DNA from: an uncultured Draconibacterium sp.
Lineage (GTDB): Bacteria; Bacteroidota; Bacteroidia; Bacteroidales; Prolixibacteraceae
Direction: 5' to 3'
DNA length: 64,000 nt
NCBI RefSeq assembly: GCF_963675065.1
Contig: NZ_OY775906.1
Coordinates: forward strand, 2,954,001-3,018,000
Shown here: one piece after another, positions 1 to 8,538 of the stretch
How the letters are laid out: each line of letters starts with the position of its first letter
How positions within the stretch are numbered: position 1 is the first letter of the stretch
Notes under the pieces: generated by a model
What the model was told of the DNA's origin: nothing
Databases searched by the model: none
The model's input: the letters and a program-made list of their open reading frames with translations, nothing else
Translations under genes and position numbers: made by a program

Positions 1-3000
1 TCAAGCGTGTTTCTCCATAACGGGGAATACCAGCTTTATCGGTATATTCAGAAACCTCATCCAAACTCGCACCATCGAAAATAGGTGTTGAGAATTTCAA
101 ACCAAGCTCTTTACCGGCCCAACCTAGTACAGTTTCGTAAATCTGTCCAAGGTTCATACGCGATGGTACCCCAAGTGGGTTCAATACGATATCAACCGGT
201 GTTCCGTCTGCAAGGAATGGCATATCTTCGGCACGCACCACACGCGAAACAATACCTTTGTTACCGTGACGTCCAGCCATTTTATCACCAATTTGCAGTT
301 TGCGTTTTTTAGCAATATAAATTTTAGCCAACTGAATAATACCTGCAGGAAGCTCATCACCAATGGTTACGTTGTAACGCTCACGGCGAGAAACAGCCTC
401 TGCTTCTTTTTGCTTCATAATGAAGTTGTTCACCGTTCTAAAAATCAGATCGTTTTTAGTTTTATCAGTGGTCCATTTTGAAGGATCGATATTCAGGTAA
501 TCCAGTTCCTGTAATTGCTTCAGTGTAAATTTAACGCCTTTCGGAATAAACTCTGTTCCGTAATAGTCTTTCACTCCCTGCGAAGTTTTACCATTAACCA
601 AAGTGAACAACTTATCCTCTAATTTTATGCGAAGTACTGCAATATCTTTTTCCAGTTTCTCATCGATTTGATCGAGCAATGTTTTTGTTGCTTTACCTTT
701 TTTGTCTTTCGCTACACGCGAGAACAATTTTTTATCGATAACAACACCTTTTAAAGATGGAGATGCTTTTAATGAAGCATCTTTTACATCACCGGCTTTA
801 TCACCAAAGATTGCACGTAAAAGTTTTTCTTCTGGTGAAGGATCAGATTCTCCTTTTGGCGTAATTTTACCAATAAGAATATCGCCAGGTTTTACGTTGG
901 CTCCAACTCTAATCAAACCATTTTCATCCAGGTTACGAGTAGCTTCTTCACTTACGTTAGGAATATCAGAAGTAAATTCTTCAACTCCACGTTTTGTGTC
1001 GCGCACTTCCAAAGTGTATTCATCAACGTGTACCGATGTGAAAACATCTTCGCGAACGATACGCTCTGAAATTACAATCGCATCCTCGTAGTTATACCCC
1101 TGCCAAGGCATAAATGCCACCTGCAGGTTACGTCCAAGTGCCAACTCGCCGTTGTCGGTTGCATAACCTTCAGTAAGAATCTCACCTTCTGTTACGCGCT
1201 GACCTTTTACTACAATCGGTTTCAGGTCAACTGTAGTACCCTGGTTTGTTTTAGTATATTTTTGCAGATTATAAGTTACCACTTCAGGATCGAAGCTCAC
1301 AAAGCGATCTTCTTCCGTCACATCGTAACGAACAATAATCTGTCTTGCATCAACAAATTCGATAACACCATCGGCTTCAGCACAAACCATTACTTCCGAG
1401 TCTTTGGCCACACTTGCTTCCAAACCTGTACCAACAATTGGAGCTTCAGGACGAAGCAGTGGGACAGCCTGGCGCATCATGTTCGACCCCATCAATGCAC
1501 GGTTCGCATCATCGTGCTCAAGAAACGAAATAAGCGATGCAGCTACCGATGCAATCTGGTTAGGACCAACGTCCATCAGTTCAACCTCACCTGCGTCAAC
1601 TACAGGATAATCACCATCTAAACGTGCTTTAACCTTATCGTTAACGAACTTACCATCTTCAGCAATTGGCGCGTTTGCCTGAGCAATAATTTTACCTTCT
1701 TCCTCTTCAGCAGTTAAGTAAACAGCACCTGTTTCTGACAAGTCAACTATTCCGTTTTCTACTTTTCGGTATGGTGTTGAAATAAACCCTAGAGGATTGA
1801 TTTTGGCGAAAACACATAAAGAAGAGATCAAACCAATGTTTGGACCTTCAGGTGTTTCAATCGGACATAAACGACCGTAGTGTGTAAAGTGAACGTCACG
1901 AACCTCGAAACCTGCACGTTCACGCGACAGACCACCAGGACCTAAAGCTGACATACGACGTTTGTGCGTCATTTCGGCCAACGGGTTGGTTTGATCCATA
2001 AACTGCGACAATGCGTTTGTTCCAAAGAATGAGTTGATTACCGAAGACAATGTTTTCGAGTTAATCAAATCAATCGGAGTAAACACTTCGTTATCACGAA
2101 CATTCATACGCTCGCGAATTGTACGTGCCATACGCGCCAAACCTACACCAAACTGGTTATACATTTGTTCGCCTACCGTACGTACCCTACGGTTACTTAA
2201 GTGGTCAATATCATCAACATCGGTTTTTGAGTTTACCAACTGAATCAGGTTTTTGATAATCTCAATGATGTCAACTTTTGTAAGGACACGATTTTCCATG
2301 TCCACATCGATTCCTAATTTTTTATTGATTCTGTAACGACCAACCTCACCAAGGTCGTATCTCTTATCCGAGAAGAACAGTTTATCAATAACGTCGCGAG
2401 CAGTAGCTTCATCGGGCGGTTCTGCGTTACGCAACTGACGGTAGATGTGAAGAACGGCTTCTTTTTCCGAGTTACATGGATCTTTTTGAAGCGTGTTGTA
2501 AATGATAGCAAAATCTTGCTGATTTTGATCTTCTTTGTGTAACAGAATGGTTTTTACACCCGATTCAAGAATTTCTTCAATGTGATCTTCTGCAATGTCT
2601 GTTTCACGATCAATAATTACTTCGTTACGCTCGATCGATACAACTTCACCGGTATCTTCATCAACAAAGTCTTCCACCCACGATTTTAGAACACGGGCAG
2701 CCAGTCTTCTACCGATTACTTTCTTTAAACCTGACTTCGAAACTTTTACTTCGTCAGCCAGATCGAATATTTCAAGAACATCTTTATCGCTTTCGTAGCC
2801 AATAGCACGCAATAAAGTGGTTACAGGTAATTTCTTTTTCCTGTCGATGTACGCAAACATCACACTGTTGATGTCGGTAGCAAATTCAATCCACGATCCT
2901 TTGAAAGGAATAATACGTGCCGAATATAATTTTGTACCGTTGGCATGTAAACTTTGACCAAAGAATACACCAGGCGACCTATGCAGCTGAGAAACAATAA

Positions 3001-3424
3001 CACGTTCAGCACCATTAATAATAAAGGTACCTCTGTTTGTCATGTATGGCACAGTCCCTAAATACACATCCTGAACCACGGTATCGAAATCTTCGTGTTC
3101 CGGATCGGTACAGTAAAGTTTCAGTTTTGCTTTTAGCGGAACGCTAAACGTTAAACCACGTTCTATACTCTCGTCTATTGAGTATCGAGGAGGATCGACC
3201 TGGTAGTCGATAAATTCCAACACGAAATTATTTCGAGTATCCGAAATTGGAAAGTTTTCTTCAAAAACTCTGTATAAACCCTCGACTTTTCTTTTGTCAG
3301 GTGTGGTTTTTAACTGAAAAAAATCTTTAAATGATTTAACTTGTACTTCTAAGAAGTCAGGGTAATCAAACCTGGTTTGTGTTGAGGAAAAATTAATCCT
3401 CTCTTTTTTTGCTTGTACTGACAT
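1..3424 (-). CDS. rpoB: RNA polymerase beta subunit, C-terminus cut by window edge
   Basis: Catalytic beta subunit of the DNA-dependent RNA polymerase. The frame is open from the ATG at 3424 to base 1, about 1141 codons. Members of this phylum are near 1270 residues, so roughly the last 130 are outside the window. The protein starts MSVQAKKERINFS. The rifampicin-binding cluster is recognisable (SQFMDQTNPLAEMTHKRRMS followed by ALGPGGL) with the usual Asp, His and Ser intact, so nothing suggests resistance. The conserved segment GRLCPIETPEGPNIGL follows, and near the edge the GNKG-containing region and FDGAS motif. It lies 104 bp downstream of rplL, the standard L7/L12-rpoB order, with a hairpin between them. 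An ATG at 3428 is out of frame, so 3424 is the start. Confidence 0.98.
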   Translation of the reverse strand, partial: MSVQAKKERINFSSTQTRFDYPDFLEVQVKSFKDFFQLKTTPDKRKVEGLYRVFEENFPISDTRNNFVLEFIDYQVDPPRYSIDESIERGLTFSVPLKAKLKLYCTDPEHEDFDTVVQDVYLGTVPYMTNRGTFIINGAERVIVSQLHRSPGVFFGQSLHANGTKLYSARIIPFKGSWIEFATDINSVMFAYIDRKKKLPVTTLLRAIGYESDKDVLEIFDLADEVKVSKSGLKKVIGRRLAARVLKSWVEDFVDEDTGEVVSIERNEVIIDRETDIAEDHIEEILESGVKTILLHKEDQNQQDFAIIYNTLQKDPCNSEKEAVLHIYRQLRNAEPPDEATARDVIDKLFFSDKRYDLGEVGRYRINKKLGIDVDMENRVLTKVDIIEIIKNLIQLVNSKTDVDDIDHLSNRRVRTVGEQMYNQFGVGLARMARTIRERMNVRDNEVFTPIDLINSKTLSSVINSFFGTNALSQFMDQTNPLAEMTHKRRMSALGPGGLSRERAGFEVRDVHFTHYGRLCPIETPEGPNIGLISSLCVFAKINPLGFISTPYRKVENGIVDLSETGAVYLTAEEEEGKIIAQANAPIAEDGKFVNDKVKARLDGDYPVVDAGEVELMDVGPNQIASVAASLISFLEHDDANRALMGSNMMRQAVPLLRPEAPIVGTGLEASVAKDSEVMVCAEADGVIEFVDARQIIVRYDVTEEDRFVSFDPEVVTYNLQKYTKTNQGTTVDLKPIVVKGQRVTEGEILTEGYATDNGELALGRNLQVAFMPWQGYNYEDAIVISERIVREDVFTSVHVDEYTLEVRDTKRGVEEFTSDIPNVSEEATRNLDENGLIRVGANVKPGDILIGKITPKGESDPSPEEKLLRAIFGDKAGDVKDASLKASPSLKGVVIDKKLFSRVAKDKKGKATKTLLDQIDEKLEKDIAVLRIKLEDKLFTLVNGKTSQGVKDYYGTEFIPKGVKFTLKQLQELDYLNIDPSKWTTDKTKNDLIFRTVNNFIMKQKEAEAVSRRERYNVTIGDELPAGIIQLAKIYIAKKRKLQIGDKMAGRHGNKGIVSRVVRAEDMPFLADGTPVDIVLNPLGVPSRMNLGQIYETVLGWAGKELGLKFSTPIFDGASLDEVSEYTDKAGIPRYGETRL

Positions 3425-3471
3425 GCATTTATACAGGTTAATTATATAAAATATAAATACACAAAAAGGTC

Positions 3472-3497
3472 TAGAACCCAACTTGCGTAGGGTTCTA
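3472..3497 (-). terminator. Attenuator-like hairpin between rplL and rpoB
   Basis: TAGAACCC (3472-3479) pairs with GGGTTCTA (3490-3497) around a 10-nt loop. On the minus strand it is followed by CC and a run of five T. A second small palindrome ACCTATaaATAGGT lies at 3507-3520. The position suits a partial terminator that lowers rpoB output relative to L7/L12, as known for E. coli; that role is inferred. Confidence 0.5.
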
Positions 3498-3528
3498 AAC
3501 CGTATTACCTATAAATAGGTATTTTTGC

Positions 3529-3906
3529 TTATTTTACTTCAACTTCAGCTCCAGCTTCTTCTAACTGTGCTTTTAAAGCTTCAGCTTCGTCTTTCGAAAC
3601 TTTTTCTTTAAGCGCTTTTGGAGCTTCATCTACAACTGCTTTGGCTTCTTTCAGACCAAGGCCAGTTAGTTCTTTAACGAGTTTAACAACTGCAAGTTTA
3701 GATCCACCTGCGGCTTTTAAGATCACGTCAAATTCAGTTTGTTCAGCAGCAGCCTCTTCGCCACCACCTGCAGCTGGTCCTGCAACTGCTACTGCAGCAG
3801 CAGCTGGTTCGATACCATATTCGTCTTTTAGAATACCAGCTAATTCGTTAACCTCTTTAACAGTCAAGTTTACTAACTCTTCTGCAAGCTGTTTTAAATC
3901 TGCCAT
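3529..3906 (-). CDS. rplL: 50S ribosomal protein L7/L12
   Basis: Stalk protein of the large ribosomal subunit that recruits translation GTPases. It has 125 residues. The N-terminal dimerisation helix MADLKQLAEELVNLTVKEVN is followed by an Ala/Gly-rich hinge (about 35-55) and the C-terminal globular domain with EKTEFDVIL-like and KLAVVKLVKELTGLGLKEAK segments. Length and composition are typical. It sits 33 bp after rplJ in the rplKAJL order and is separated from rpoB by an attenuator-like hairpin. Confidence 0.98.
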   Translation of the reverse strand: MADLKQLAEELVNLTVKEVNELAGILKDEYGIEPAAAAVAVAGPAAGGGEEAAAEQTEFDVILKAAGGSKLAVVKLVKELTGLGLKEAKAVVDEAPKALKEKVSKDEAEALKAQLEEAGAEVEVK

Positions 3907-3939
3907 TTTTATTTCTTTTTAAATATTATTTCAAAAAAA

Positions 3940-4458
3940 TTATTCTTTTTCCTTCAGTGTATCAAGAACACCGTGAATTATATTACCACCAGACTGCAAC
4001 TGTCCGAGAACAGTTTTCATTGGTGATTGTAACAGAGCAACAACATCAGCAATAAGCTCGTTTTTAGATTTAACGGCTATTAATGCCTCCAATTGGTCGG
4101 CACCCATGTAAATTGACTCTTCAACATAAGCAGCCTTTAATACAGGCTTTTTGTGCTTTTTAGCGAAGTCTTTAATCAATTTAGCCGGTGCATTACCGTT
4201 TGAAGAAAACATTACTGTGGTGTTTCCCTTAAGCGCATCAAAAATCTCTTCAGCCTCTTTAGCAGAGTTCTCAAGAGCTTTTCGTAGTAGAGTATTCTTA
4301 ACAACAACCAGTTTTACATCTTGGCTGAAACATAGTCTCCTTAAATCACTGGTATTTTCAGCATTTAAGCCGGCAATGTCGGTCAGGTAAAAATGGTCGT
4401 ATGAATCTATCTGTTCTTGTAACTGATTAATAATAACTTGTTTCTCTGAACTCTTCAT
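3940..4458 (-). CDS. rplJ: 50S ribosomal protein L10
   Basis: Base of the ribosomal stalk; binds 23S rRNA and L7/L12 dimers. It has 172 residues with the typical start MKSSEKQVIINQLQEQIDSY and the conserved core VKLVVVKNTLLRKALE. The C-terminal helix that would carry L12 dimers is present. The gene begins only 12 bp after rplA ends, so it has no leader of its own and the L10 autoregulatory site of other bacteria is not obvious here. Confidence 0.97.
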   Translation of the reverse strand: MKSSEKQVIINQLQEQIDSYDHFYLTDIAGLNAENTSDLRRLCFSQDVKLVVVKNTLLRKALENSAKEAEEIFDALKGNTTVMFSSNGNAPAKLIKDFAKKHKKPVLKAAYVEESIYMGADQLEALIAVKSKNELIADVVALLQSPMKTVLGQLQSGGNIIHGVLDTLKEKE

Positions 4459-4470
4459 AATTCCTCATTT

Positions 4471-5166
4471 TTATTCTGCAAACGACTTAGCTTCTACTTG
4501 AATACCAGGGCTCATGGTGCTTGATAAATAGATACTCTTAATGTAGGTTCCCTTTGCAGCAACAGGTTTTAGTTTATTGATCATGTTAAGAAATTCAACG
4601 GCATTGTCCTTAATCTTATCAGCCGTGAAAGAAACTTTCCCGATTGTAGTATGAACAATACCAAATTTATCAACTTTAAAATCAATCTTACCCTGTTTTA
4701 CTTCGGAGATAGCTTTTCCAACTTCCATAGTTACTGTACCACTTTTAGGGTTTGGCATTAAGCCACGAGGACCTAAAATACGTCCTAACTGCCCAACTTT
4801 CCCCATTACTGGAGGCATGGTAATAATAACATCTACATCGGTCCAACCACCTTTTATTTTCTCAACGTACTCGTCAAGTCCTACATAGTCGGCTCCGGCA
4901 TCTTTGGCTTCCTGCTCTTTGTCAGGAGTAACCATTGCCAAAACACGTACCTCTTTACCTGTCCCATGGGGTAACGAAACTACGCCCCTAACCATCTGGT
5001 TAGCTTTTCTAGGATCAACTCCAAGTCTTACGTCAATATCAACCGATGCATCAAATTTGGTGAATGTAATTTCTTTCACCATCTGTGCTGCTTCATCGAT
5101 AGAGTAAGCTTTTCCTTTTTCGAGTTTATCCAAAGACGCTTTTTGATTTTTCGTAATTCTGCCCAT
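4471..5166 (-). CDS. rplA: 50S ribosomal protein L1
   Basis: L1 stalk protein, involved in E-site tRNA release and in other bacteria a translational repressor of the rplKA mRNA. It has 231 residues. The conserved segments TFTKFDASVDIDVRLGVDPR, MPPVMGKVGQLGRILGPRGL and MPNPKSGTVT are present, and the C-terminus contains KGTYIKSIYLSSTMSPGIQ. Spacing is 14 bp after rplK and 12 bp before rplJ, consistent with one transcript. Confidence 0.98.
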   Translation of the reverse strand: MGRITKNQKASLDKLEKGKAYSIDEAAQMVKEITFTKFDASVDIDVRLGVDPRKANQMVRGVVSLPHGTGKEVRVLAMVTPDKEQEAKDAGADYVGLDEYVEKIKGGWTDVDVIITMPPVMGKVGQLGRILGPRGLMPNPKSGTVTMEVGKAISEVKQGKIDFKVDKFGIVHTTIGKVSFTADKIKDNAVEFLNMINKLKPVAAKGTYIKSIYLSSTMSPGIQVEAKSFAE

Positions 5167-5180
5167 CGTAAAAGATATTT

Positions 5181-5624
5181 TTAGTTATTGAATGGTGAAG
5201 CACCTTTTACAGTGATTCCCATACTTCTGGCAGTTCCAGCTACCATTTTCATCGCTGATTCAACTGTAAAGCAGTTCAGGTCAGCCATTTTGCCTTCGGC
5301 AATTGACTTTACCTGATCCCAGGTTACCGAACCCACTTTTTTAATGTGAGGTTCAGGTGAACCACTTTTCAGTTTCGCAACTTCTAATAATTGAACAGCC
5401 ACAGGAGGTTGTTTTATTATGAAGTCAAAAGACTTGTCTGCATAAACAGTAATAATAACAGGAAGTACTTTCCCTGCCTGGTCTTGTGTACGACCATTAA
5501 ACTGCTTACAGAACTGCATAATGTTTACCCCTTTGGCACCCAATGCTGGTCCCACCGGTGGTGAAGGATTAGCTGCACCACCTTTGATCTGTAATTTAAT
5601 TAATCCAGCAACTTCTTTCGCCAT
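5181..5624 (-). CDS. rplK: 50S ribosomal protein L11
   Basis: Component of the GTPase-associated centre that binds 23S rRNA and is needed for RelA-type stringent sensing. It has 147 residues. The N-terminal domain carries LIKLQIKGGAANPSPPVGPA and LGAKGVNIMQFCKQFN; the C-terminal RNA-binding domain ends with MKMVAGTARSMGITVKG. It is 20 bp downstream of nusG and 14 bp upstream of rplA. Confidence 0.98.
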   Translation of the reverse strand: MAKEVAGLIKLQIKGGAANPSPPVGPALGAKGVNIMQFCKQFNGRTQDQAGKVLPVIITVYADKSFDFIIKQPPVAVQLLEVAKLKSGSPEPHIKKVGSVTWDQVKSIAEGKMADLNCFTVESAMKMVAGTARSMGITVKGASPFNN

Positions 5625-5644
5625 AACAATAAATTAAAGCGTTA

Positions 5645-6193
5645 CTATTCCTTTTCGACTTGCATAAAGCTAAGTTCCAAAGGAGTTTTACGTCCAAAAA
5701 TCTTCACCATCACCTGCAGCTTCTTCTTCTCCTCATTGATTTCTTCAATGGTTCCGTTAAAGCCGTTGAATGGTCCGTCGATTACTTTTACAGTTTCTCC
5801 TACCACATATGGGATATTGATTTCTTCGTCGGTTTCTGCTAATTCATCCACTCGACCCAAAATCCTGTTTACCTCGCTTTGCCGCATCGGCACCGGATCT
5901 CCACCTTTGGTGTCGCCTAAGAATCCGATTACGTTAGGAAAATTCCTTAGTGTGTGTGTAACCTCACCCACTAAAGCAGCTTCGATTAAAACATACCCCG
6001 GAAAAAAGTTTCGCTCCTTACTGATTTTTTTACCATTTCGGATCTGATAAACTTTTTCGGTTGGTATTAAAACCTGATCTACATACCCCTTTAGGTCTCC
6101 TACCGCGATTTCGTTCTCGATATATTCTTTAACCTTCTTCTCTTTGCCACCAATAGCACGTAGAACATACCATTTTTTACTATTTTCGCTCAT
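5645..6193 (-). CDS. nusG: Transcription termination/antitermination factor NusG
   Basis: Elongation factor that binds RNA polymerase through its NGN domain and couples it to Rho or ribosomal S10 through a KOW domain. It has 182 residues. The NGN domain begins KKWYVLRAIGGKEKKVKEYI, with the FFPGYVLIEA strand and PNVIGFLG; the KOW domain is near 125-180 (VGETVKVIDGPFNGFNGTIE). There is no large insertion. It lies directly between secE (19 bp) and rplK (20 bp). Confidence 0.97.
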   Translation of the reverse strand: MSENSKKWYVLRAIGGKEKKVKEYIENEIAVGDLKGYVDQVLIPTEKVYQIRNGKKISKERNFFPGYVLIEAALVGEVTHTLRNFPNVIGFLGDTKGGDPVPMRQSEVNRILGRVDELAETDEEINIPYVVGETVKVIDGPFNGFNGTIEEINEEKKKLQVMVKIFGRKTPLELSFMQVEKE

Positions 6194-6212
6194 AAAGCCT
6201 TAAGGGTTTTGA

Positions 6213-6404
6213 TTAATAAAATAATCCATAAATAAAATCCATTATGTTTCTGAAAGACAGATCCATAACGAAAATAACTAATGATATTATAAAGGAAGCA
6301 ATCATTACTACCAAGGCGCTACTTTGTAGCTCTTTCCAAGTTGGCCATGTAACTTTATGTACCAGTTCATCATAGGCCTCTTGTATATATACTTTTAGTT
6401 TCAT
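6213..6404 (-). CDS. secE: Protein translocase subunit SecE
   Basis: Small inner-membrane subunit of the SecYEG channel. It has 63 residues: an amphipathic N-terminal helix (KVYIQEAYDELVHKVTWPTW), the conserved TWPTWKEL motif, and one transmembrane helix at about 33-52. This is the short single-helix form usual outside the enterobacteria. It precedes nusG by 19 bp. The 135-bp gap to tuf upstream contains a hairpin and a tRNA-like relic. Confidence 0.95.
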   Translation of the reverse strand: MKLKVYIQEAYDELVHKVTWPTWKELQSSALVVMIASFIISLVIFVMDLSFRNIMDFIYGLFY

Positions 6405-6422
6405 TTAGTATAACTTATTTTG

Positions 6423-6485
6423 CTCGGAAGGTAAGGTTCGAACTTACTGTTTATCTAACCACTCCCACTATTGAGTTTCAACCGA
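6423..6485 (-). pseudogene. tRNA-like relic in the tuf-secE gap
   Basis: On the minus strand a perfect T-arm GTAAG-TTCGAAC-CTTAC (6431-6447) is followed by CTTCCGA and a G. Upstream, TCGGTTG (6479-6485) pairs with CTTCCGA at five of seven positions, and ACTC/GAGT (6473-6476 and 6461-6464) forms a D-like stem. Only 13 nt separate the D and T stems, so no anticodon arm can fit, and no CCA anticodon is present. From recalled Bacteroides gene order this slot often holds tRNA-Trp, so a decayed tRNA-Trp is the likeliest reading. A chance resemblance cannot be excluded. Confidence 0.45.
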
Positions 6486-6487
6486 AA

Positions 6488-6515
6488 TTAATCCCGGGCC
6501 GTAACCCGGGATTAA
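6488..6515 (-). terminator. Hairpin after tuf
   Basis: TTAATCCCGGG (6488-6498) and CCCGGGATTAA (6505-6515) form a perfect 11-bp stem with a 6-nt loop, 25 bp past the tuf stop. The minus strand continues TTTCGG, a poor U-tract, so this may pause or stabilise the 3' end of tuf rather than fully terminate before secE. Confidence 0.6.
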
Positions 6516-6539
6516 ATCTATTTTCTTTATATCTTAATA

Positions 6540-7724
6540 TTAAAGAATTTCAGTTACCTGACCTGCACCTACTGTACGACCACCTTCGCGGATTGCGAAA
6601 CGAAGACCTAAGTTCAATGCTACCGGGTAAATCAAATCTACTTCAATAGTTACGTTATCACCAGGCATAACCATTTCGCGACCTTCTTCCAGGTGAATTT
6701 CGCCAGTTACGTCAAGCGTACGCAAGTAGAATTGAGGACGGTATTTGTTATGAAATGGAGTGTGACGACCACCTTCTTCTTTTTTCAATACGTAAACCTC
6801 AGCTTTAAATTTGTTGTGAGGAGTGATTGAACCAGGTTTTGCCAAAATCTGTCCACGTTTGATTTCTTTCTTATCAACACCACGAAGTAATAAACCTACG
6901 TTATCACCAGCTTGTCCATCATCCAAAATCTTACGGAACATTTCAACACCAGTACAAACAGTCTTACGACCTTCTGCTCCTAAACCAATCAACTGCATTT
7001 CGTCACCAGTGTGAATAACACCAGTTTCGATACGACCGGTAGCAACAGTACCACGACCTGTAATAGAGAATACGTCCTCAACAGGCATTAAGAATGGTTT
7101 TTCAACATCACGTGGAGGAAGTGGAATCCAAGTATCACAAGCTTCCATCAACTCAAGAATCTTTTCTTCCCACTCTGGCTCTCCGTTCAATCCACCAAGT
7201 GCAGATCCCATAATAACAGGAGTGTTATCACCGTCGAATTCGTAGAAATCAAGAAGTTCACGAACTTCCATTTCAACCAATTCTAACAACTCTTCGTCGT
7301 CAACCATATCCACTTTATTCAGGAATACAACCAAACGAGGAACGTTTACCTGACGTGCAAGAAGAATGTGCTCGCGAGTCTGTGGCATAGGACCATCAGT
7401 TGCAGCAACAACAATAATAGCACCGTCCATCTGGGCAGCACCAGTTACCATGTTCTTCACGTAATCGGCGTGACCCGGACAGTCAACGTGTGCGTAGTGA
7501 CGAGTTGCTGTTTCGTACTCAACGTGAGCAGTGTTAATTGTAATACCCCTTTCTTTCTCCTCAGGAGCGTTATCAATCTGATCAAATGCTTTTATTTCAC
7601 AAAAGCCTTTTTTTGCTAAAACCGTAGTAATAGCAGCAGTTAAGGTAGTTTTACCATGGTCAACGTGGCCGATAGTACCAATGTTTACATGGTCCTTGTC
7701 CCTGTTAAAATGTTCTTTAGCCAT
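6540..7724 (-). CDS. tuf: Elongation factor Tu
   Basis: GTPase that delivers aminoacyl-tRNA to the ribosome. It has 394 residues, the usual length. G1 GHVDHGKT (about 19-26), the effector Thr in RGITINTAHVEYE, G3 DCPGHADY, G4 NKVD and G5 SAL are all present, followed by the two beta-barrel domains (TGRGTVATGRIE; the C-terminus ends GAGQVTEIL). It is the first protein gene after tRNA-Gly and tRNA-Thr in the block. Codon use is strongly biased, as expected for a highly expressed gene. Confidence 0.99.
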   Translation of the reverse strand: MAKEHFNRDKDHVNIGTIGHVDHGKTTLTAAITTVLAKKGFCEIKAFDQIDNAPEEKERGITINTAHVEYETATRHYAHVDCPGHADYVKNMVTGAAQMDGAIIVVAATDGPMPQTREHILLARQVNVPRLVVFLNKVDMVDDEELLELVEMEVRELLDFYEFDGDNTPVIMGSALGGLNGEPEWEEKILELMEACDTWIPLPPRDVEKPFLMPVEDVFSITGRGTVATGRIETGVIHTGDEMQLIGLGAEGRKTVCTGVEMFRKILDDGQAGDNVGLLLRGVDKKEIKRGQILAKPGSITPHNKFKAEVYVLKKEEGGRHTPFHNKYRPQFYLRTLDVTGEIHLEEGREMVMPGDNVTIEVDLIYPVALNLGLRFAIREGGRTVGAGQVTEIL

Positions 7725-7763
7725 AATTGCAAAATTTTAATTTATTATCTTTTAAATCATCTG

Positions 7764-7835
<72 letters not shown>

Positions 7836-7900
7836 CTTAAACACACAAAGAGACGGGAATTAAGAACAATCGCTTATTCGAAATTCCAATCTCTGTTCTG

Positions 7901-7973
7901 AGCGGGAAACGGGACTCAAACCCGCGACCCTTAGCTTGGAAGGCTAATGCTCTATCAACTGAGCTATTCCCGC
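7901..7973 (-). tRNA. tRNA-Gly (anticodon TCC)
   Basis: Complete cloverleaf on the minus strand: acceptor GCGGGAA/TTCCCGC, D-stem GCTC/GAGC, anticodon stem TTAGC/GCTAA with loop CTTCCAA (anticodon TCC), T-arm GCGGG-TTTGAGT-CCCGT, discriminator T, no encoded CCA. It is 65 bp upstream of tRNA-Thr in the same orientation. Confidence 0.97.
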
Positions 7974-8000
7974 TTATAGTCTACTGGCAAAAATGCCGTG

Positions 8001-8008
8001 CAAAATTA
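8001..8008 (-). promoter_or_regulatory. Candidate -7 element for the tRNA-tuf transcript
   Basis: The minus strand reads TAATTTTG, an exact match to the Bacteroidota -7 consensus TAnnTTTG, 28 bp before tRNA-Gly. No convincing -33 TTG sits at the right distance. A second exact match (TACATTTG, 8179-8186) lies further upstream. The remaining spacer 7974-8233 is A/T-rich with no gene seen. Confidence 0.45.
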
Positions 8009-8233
8009 CAACTTTTTTCCAAACAACCGAATGTTTTCGTCTACTCGTGTGCTTTTTTTTCAATTTTTTGATTTTTTATTTCTGCAAAGCGAAATTCAAA
8101 AAATCATCCCAAAAGCTTCAACTCCCTGCAAAGCACTATATTTTCAGCTGTCTTCAGAACGCCCCCAAATTGGGTGTGCAAATGTAAAAATATTATTTTA
8201 AAAAACTAAGATTTAGTCTTTAATTTTTAAATA

Positions 8234-8536
8234 TTATTTACTCTTCAATTTTTCCTTGTATTTAACAAGCTGTTTCTTAATAGCATCGATGGCTAAATCT
8301 GTCGCTTCTTCGAATGTATCTGCCTGCTTTTTTGCGAACAGATAATCTTGAGAAGGAATGGAAATCTTTAACTCAGAAACCTTATTTTTTGCTGCTTCGG
8401 GCTTCGCAACTTTAAGAGTTACTTCCGCCTTTAATATACCATCAAAAAAAGTATCCAGTTTGTTTACTTTTTTGTTTACGAATTCCACCAACTTCTGGTC
8501 GGCGTTAAAATGCACTGAATTAATTTTTACTTCCAT
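8234..8536 (-). CDS. hpf: Ribosome hibernation promoting factor (HPF/RaiA family)
   Basis: Binds the 30S subunit in stationary phase to inactivate or dimerise ribosomes. It is the short form of about 100 residues: a single S30AE domain (MEVKINSVHFNADQKLVEFV at the start, basic C-terminus KKQLVKYKEKLKSK). I start it at the ATG at 8536. The longer frame from TTG at 8542 adds only two residues and overlaps the xerC stop (TTGATTATGG). Two bp separate it from xerC, so the two are probably translationally coupled. Confidence 0.93.
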   Translation of the reverse strand: MEVKINSVHFNADQKLVEFVNKKVNKLDTFFDGILKAEVTLKVAKPEAAKNKVSELKISIPSQDYLFAKKQADTFEEATDLAIDAIKKQLVKYKEKLKSK

Positions 8537-8538
8537 AA

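Noticed and set aside
702..1091. 129-codon plus-strand frame within rpoB
   Set aside because: Antisense shadow of conserved rpoB sequence.
6423..6485. Functional tRNA between tuf and secE
   Set aside because: The 13-nt gap between D and T stems cannot hold an anticodon arm and no anticodon is visible, so it is listed as a relic instead.
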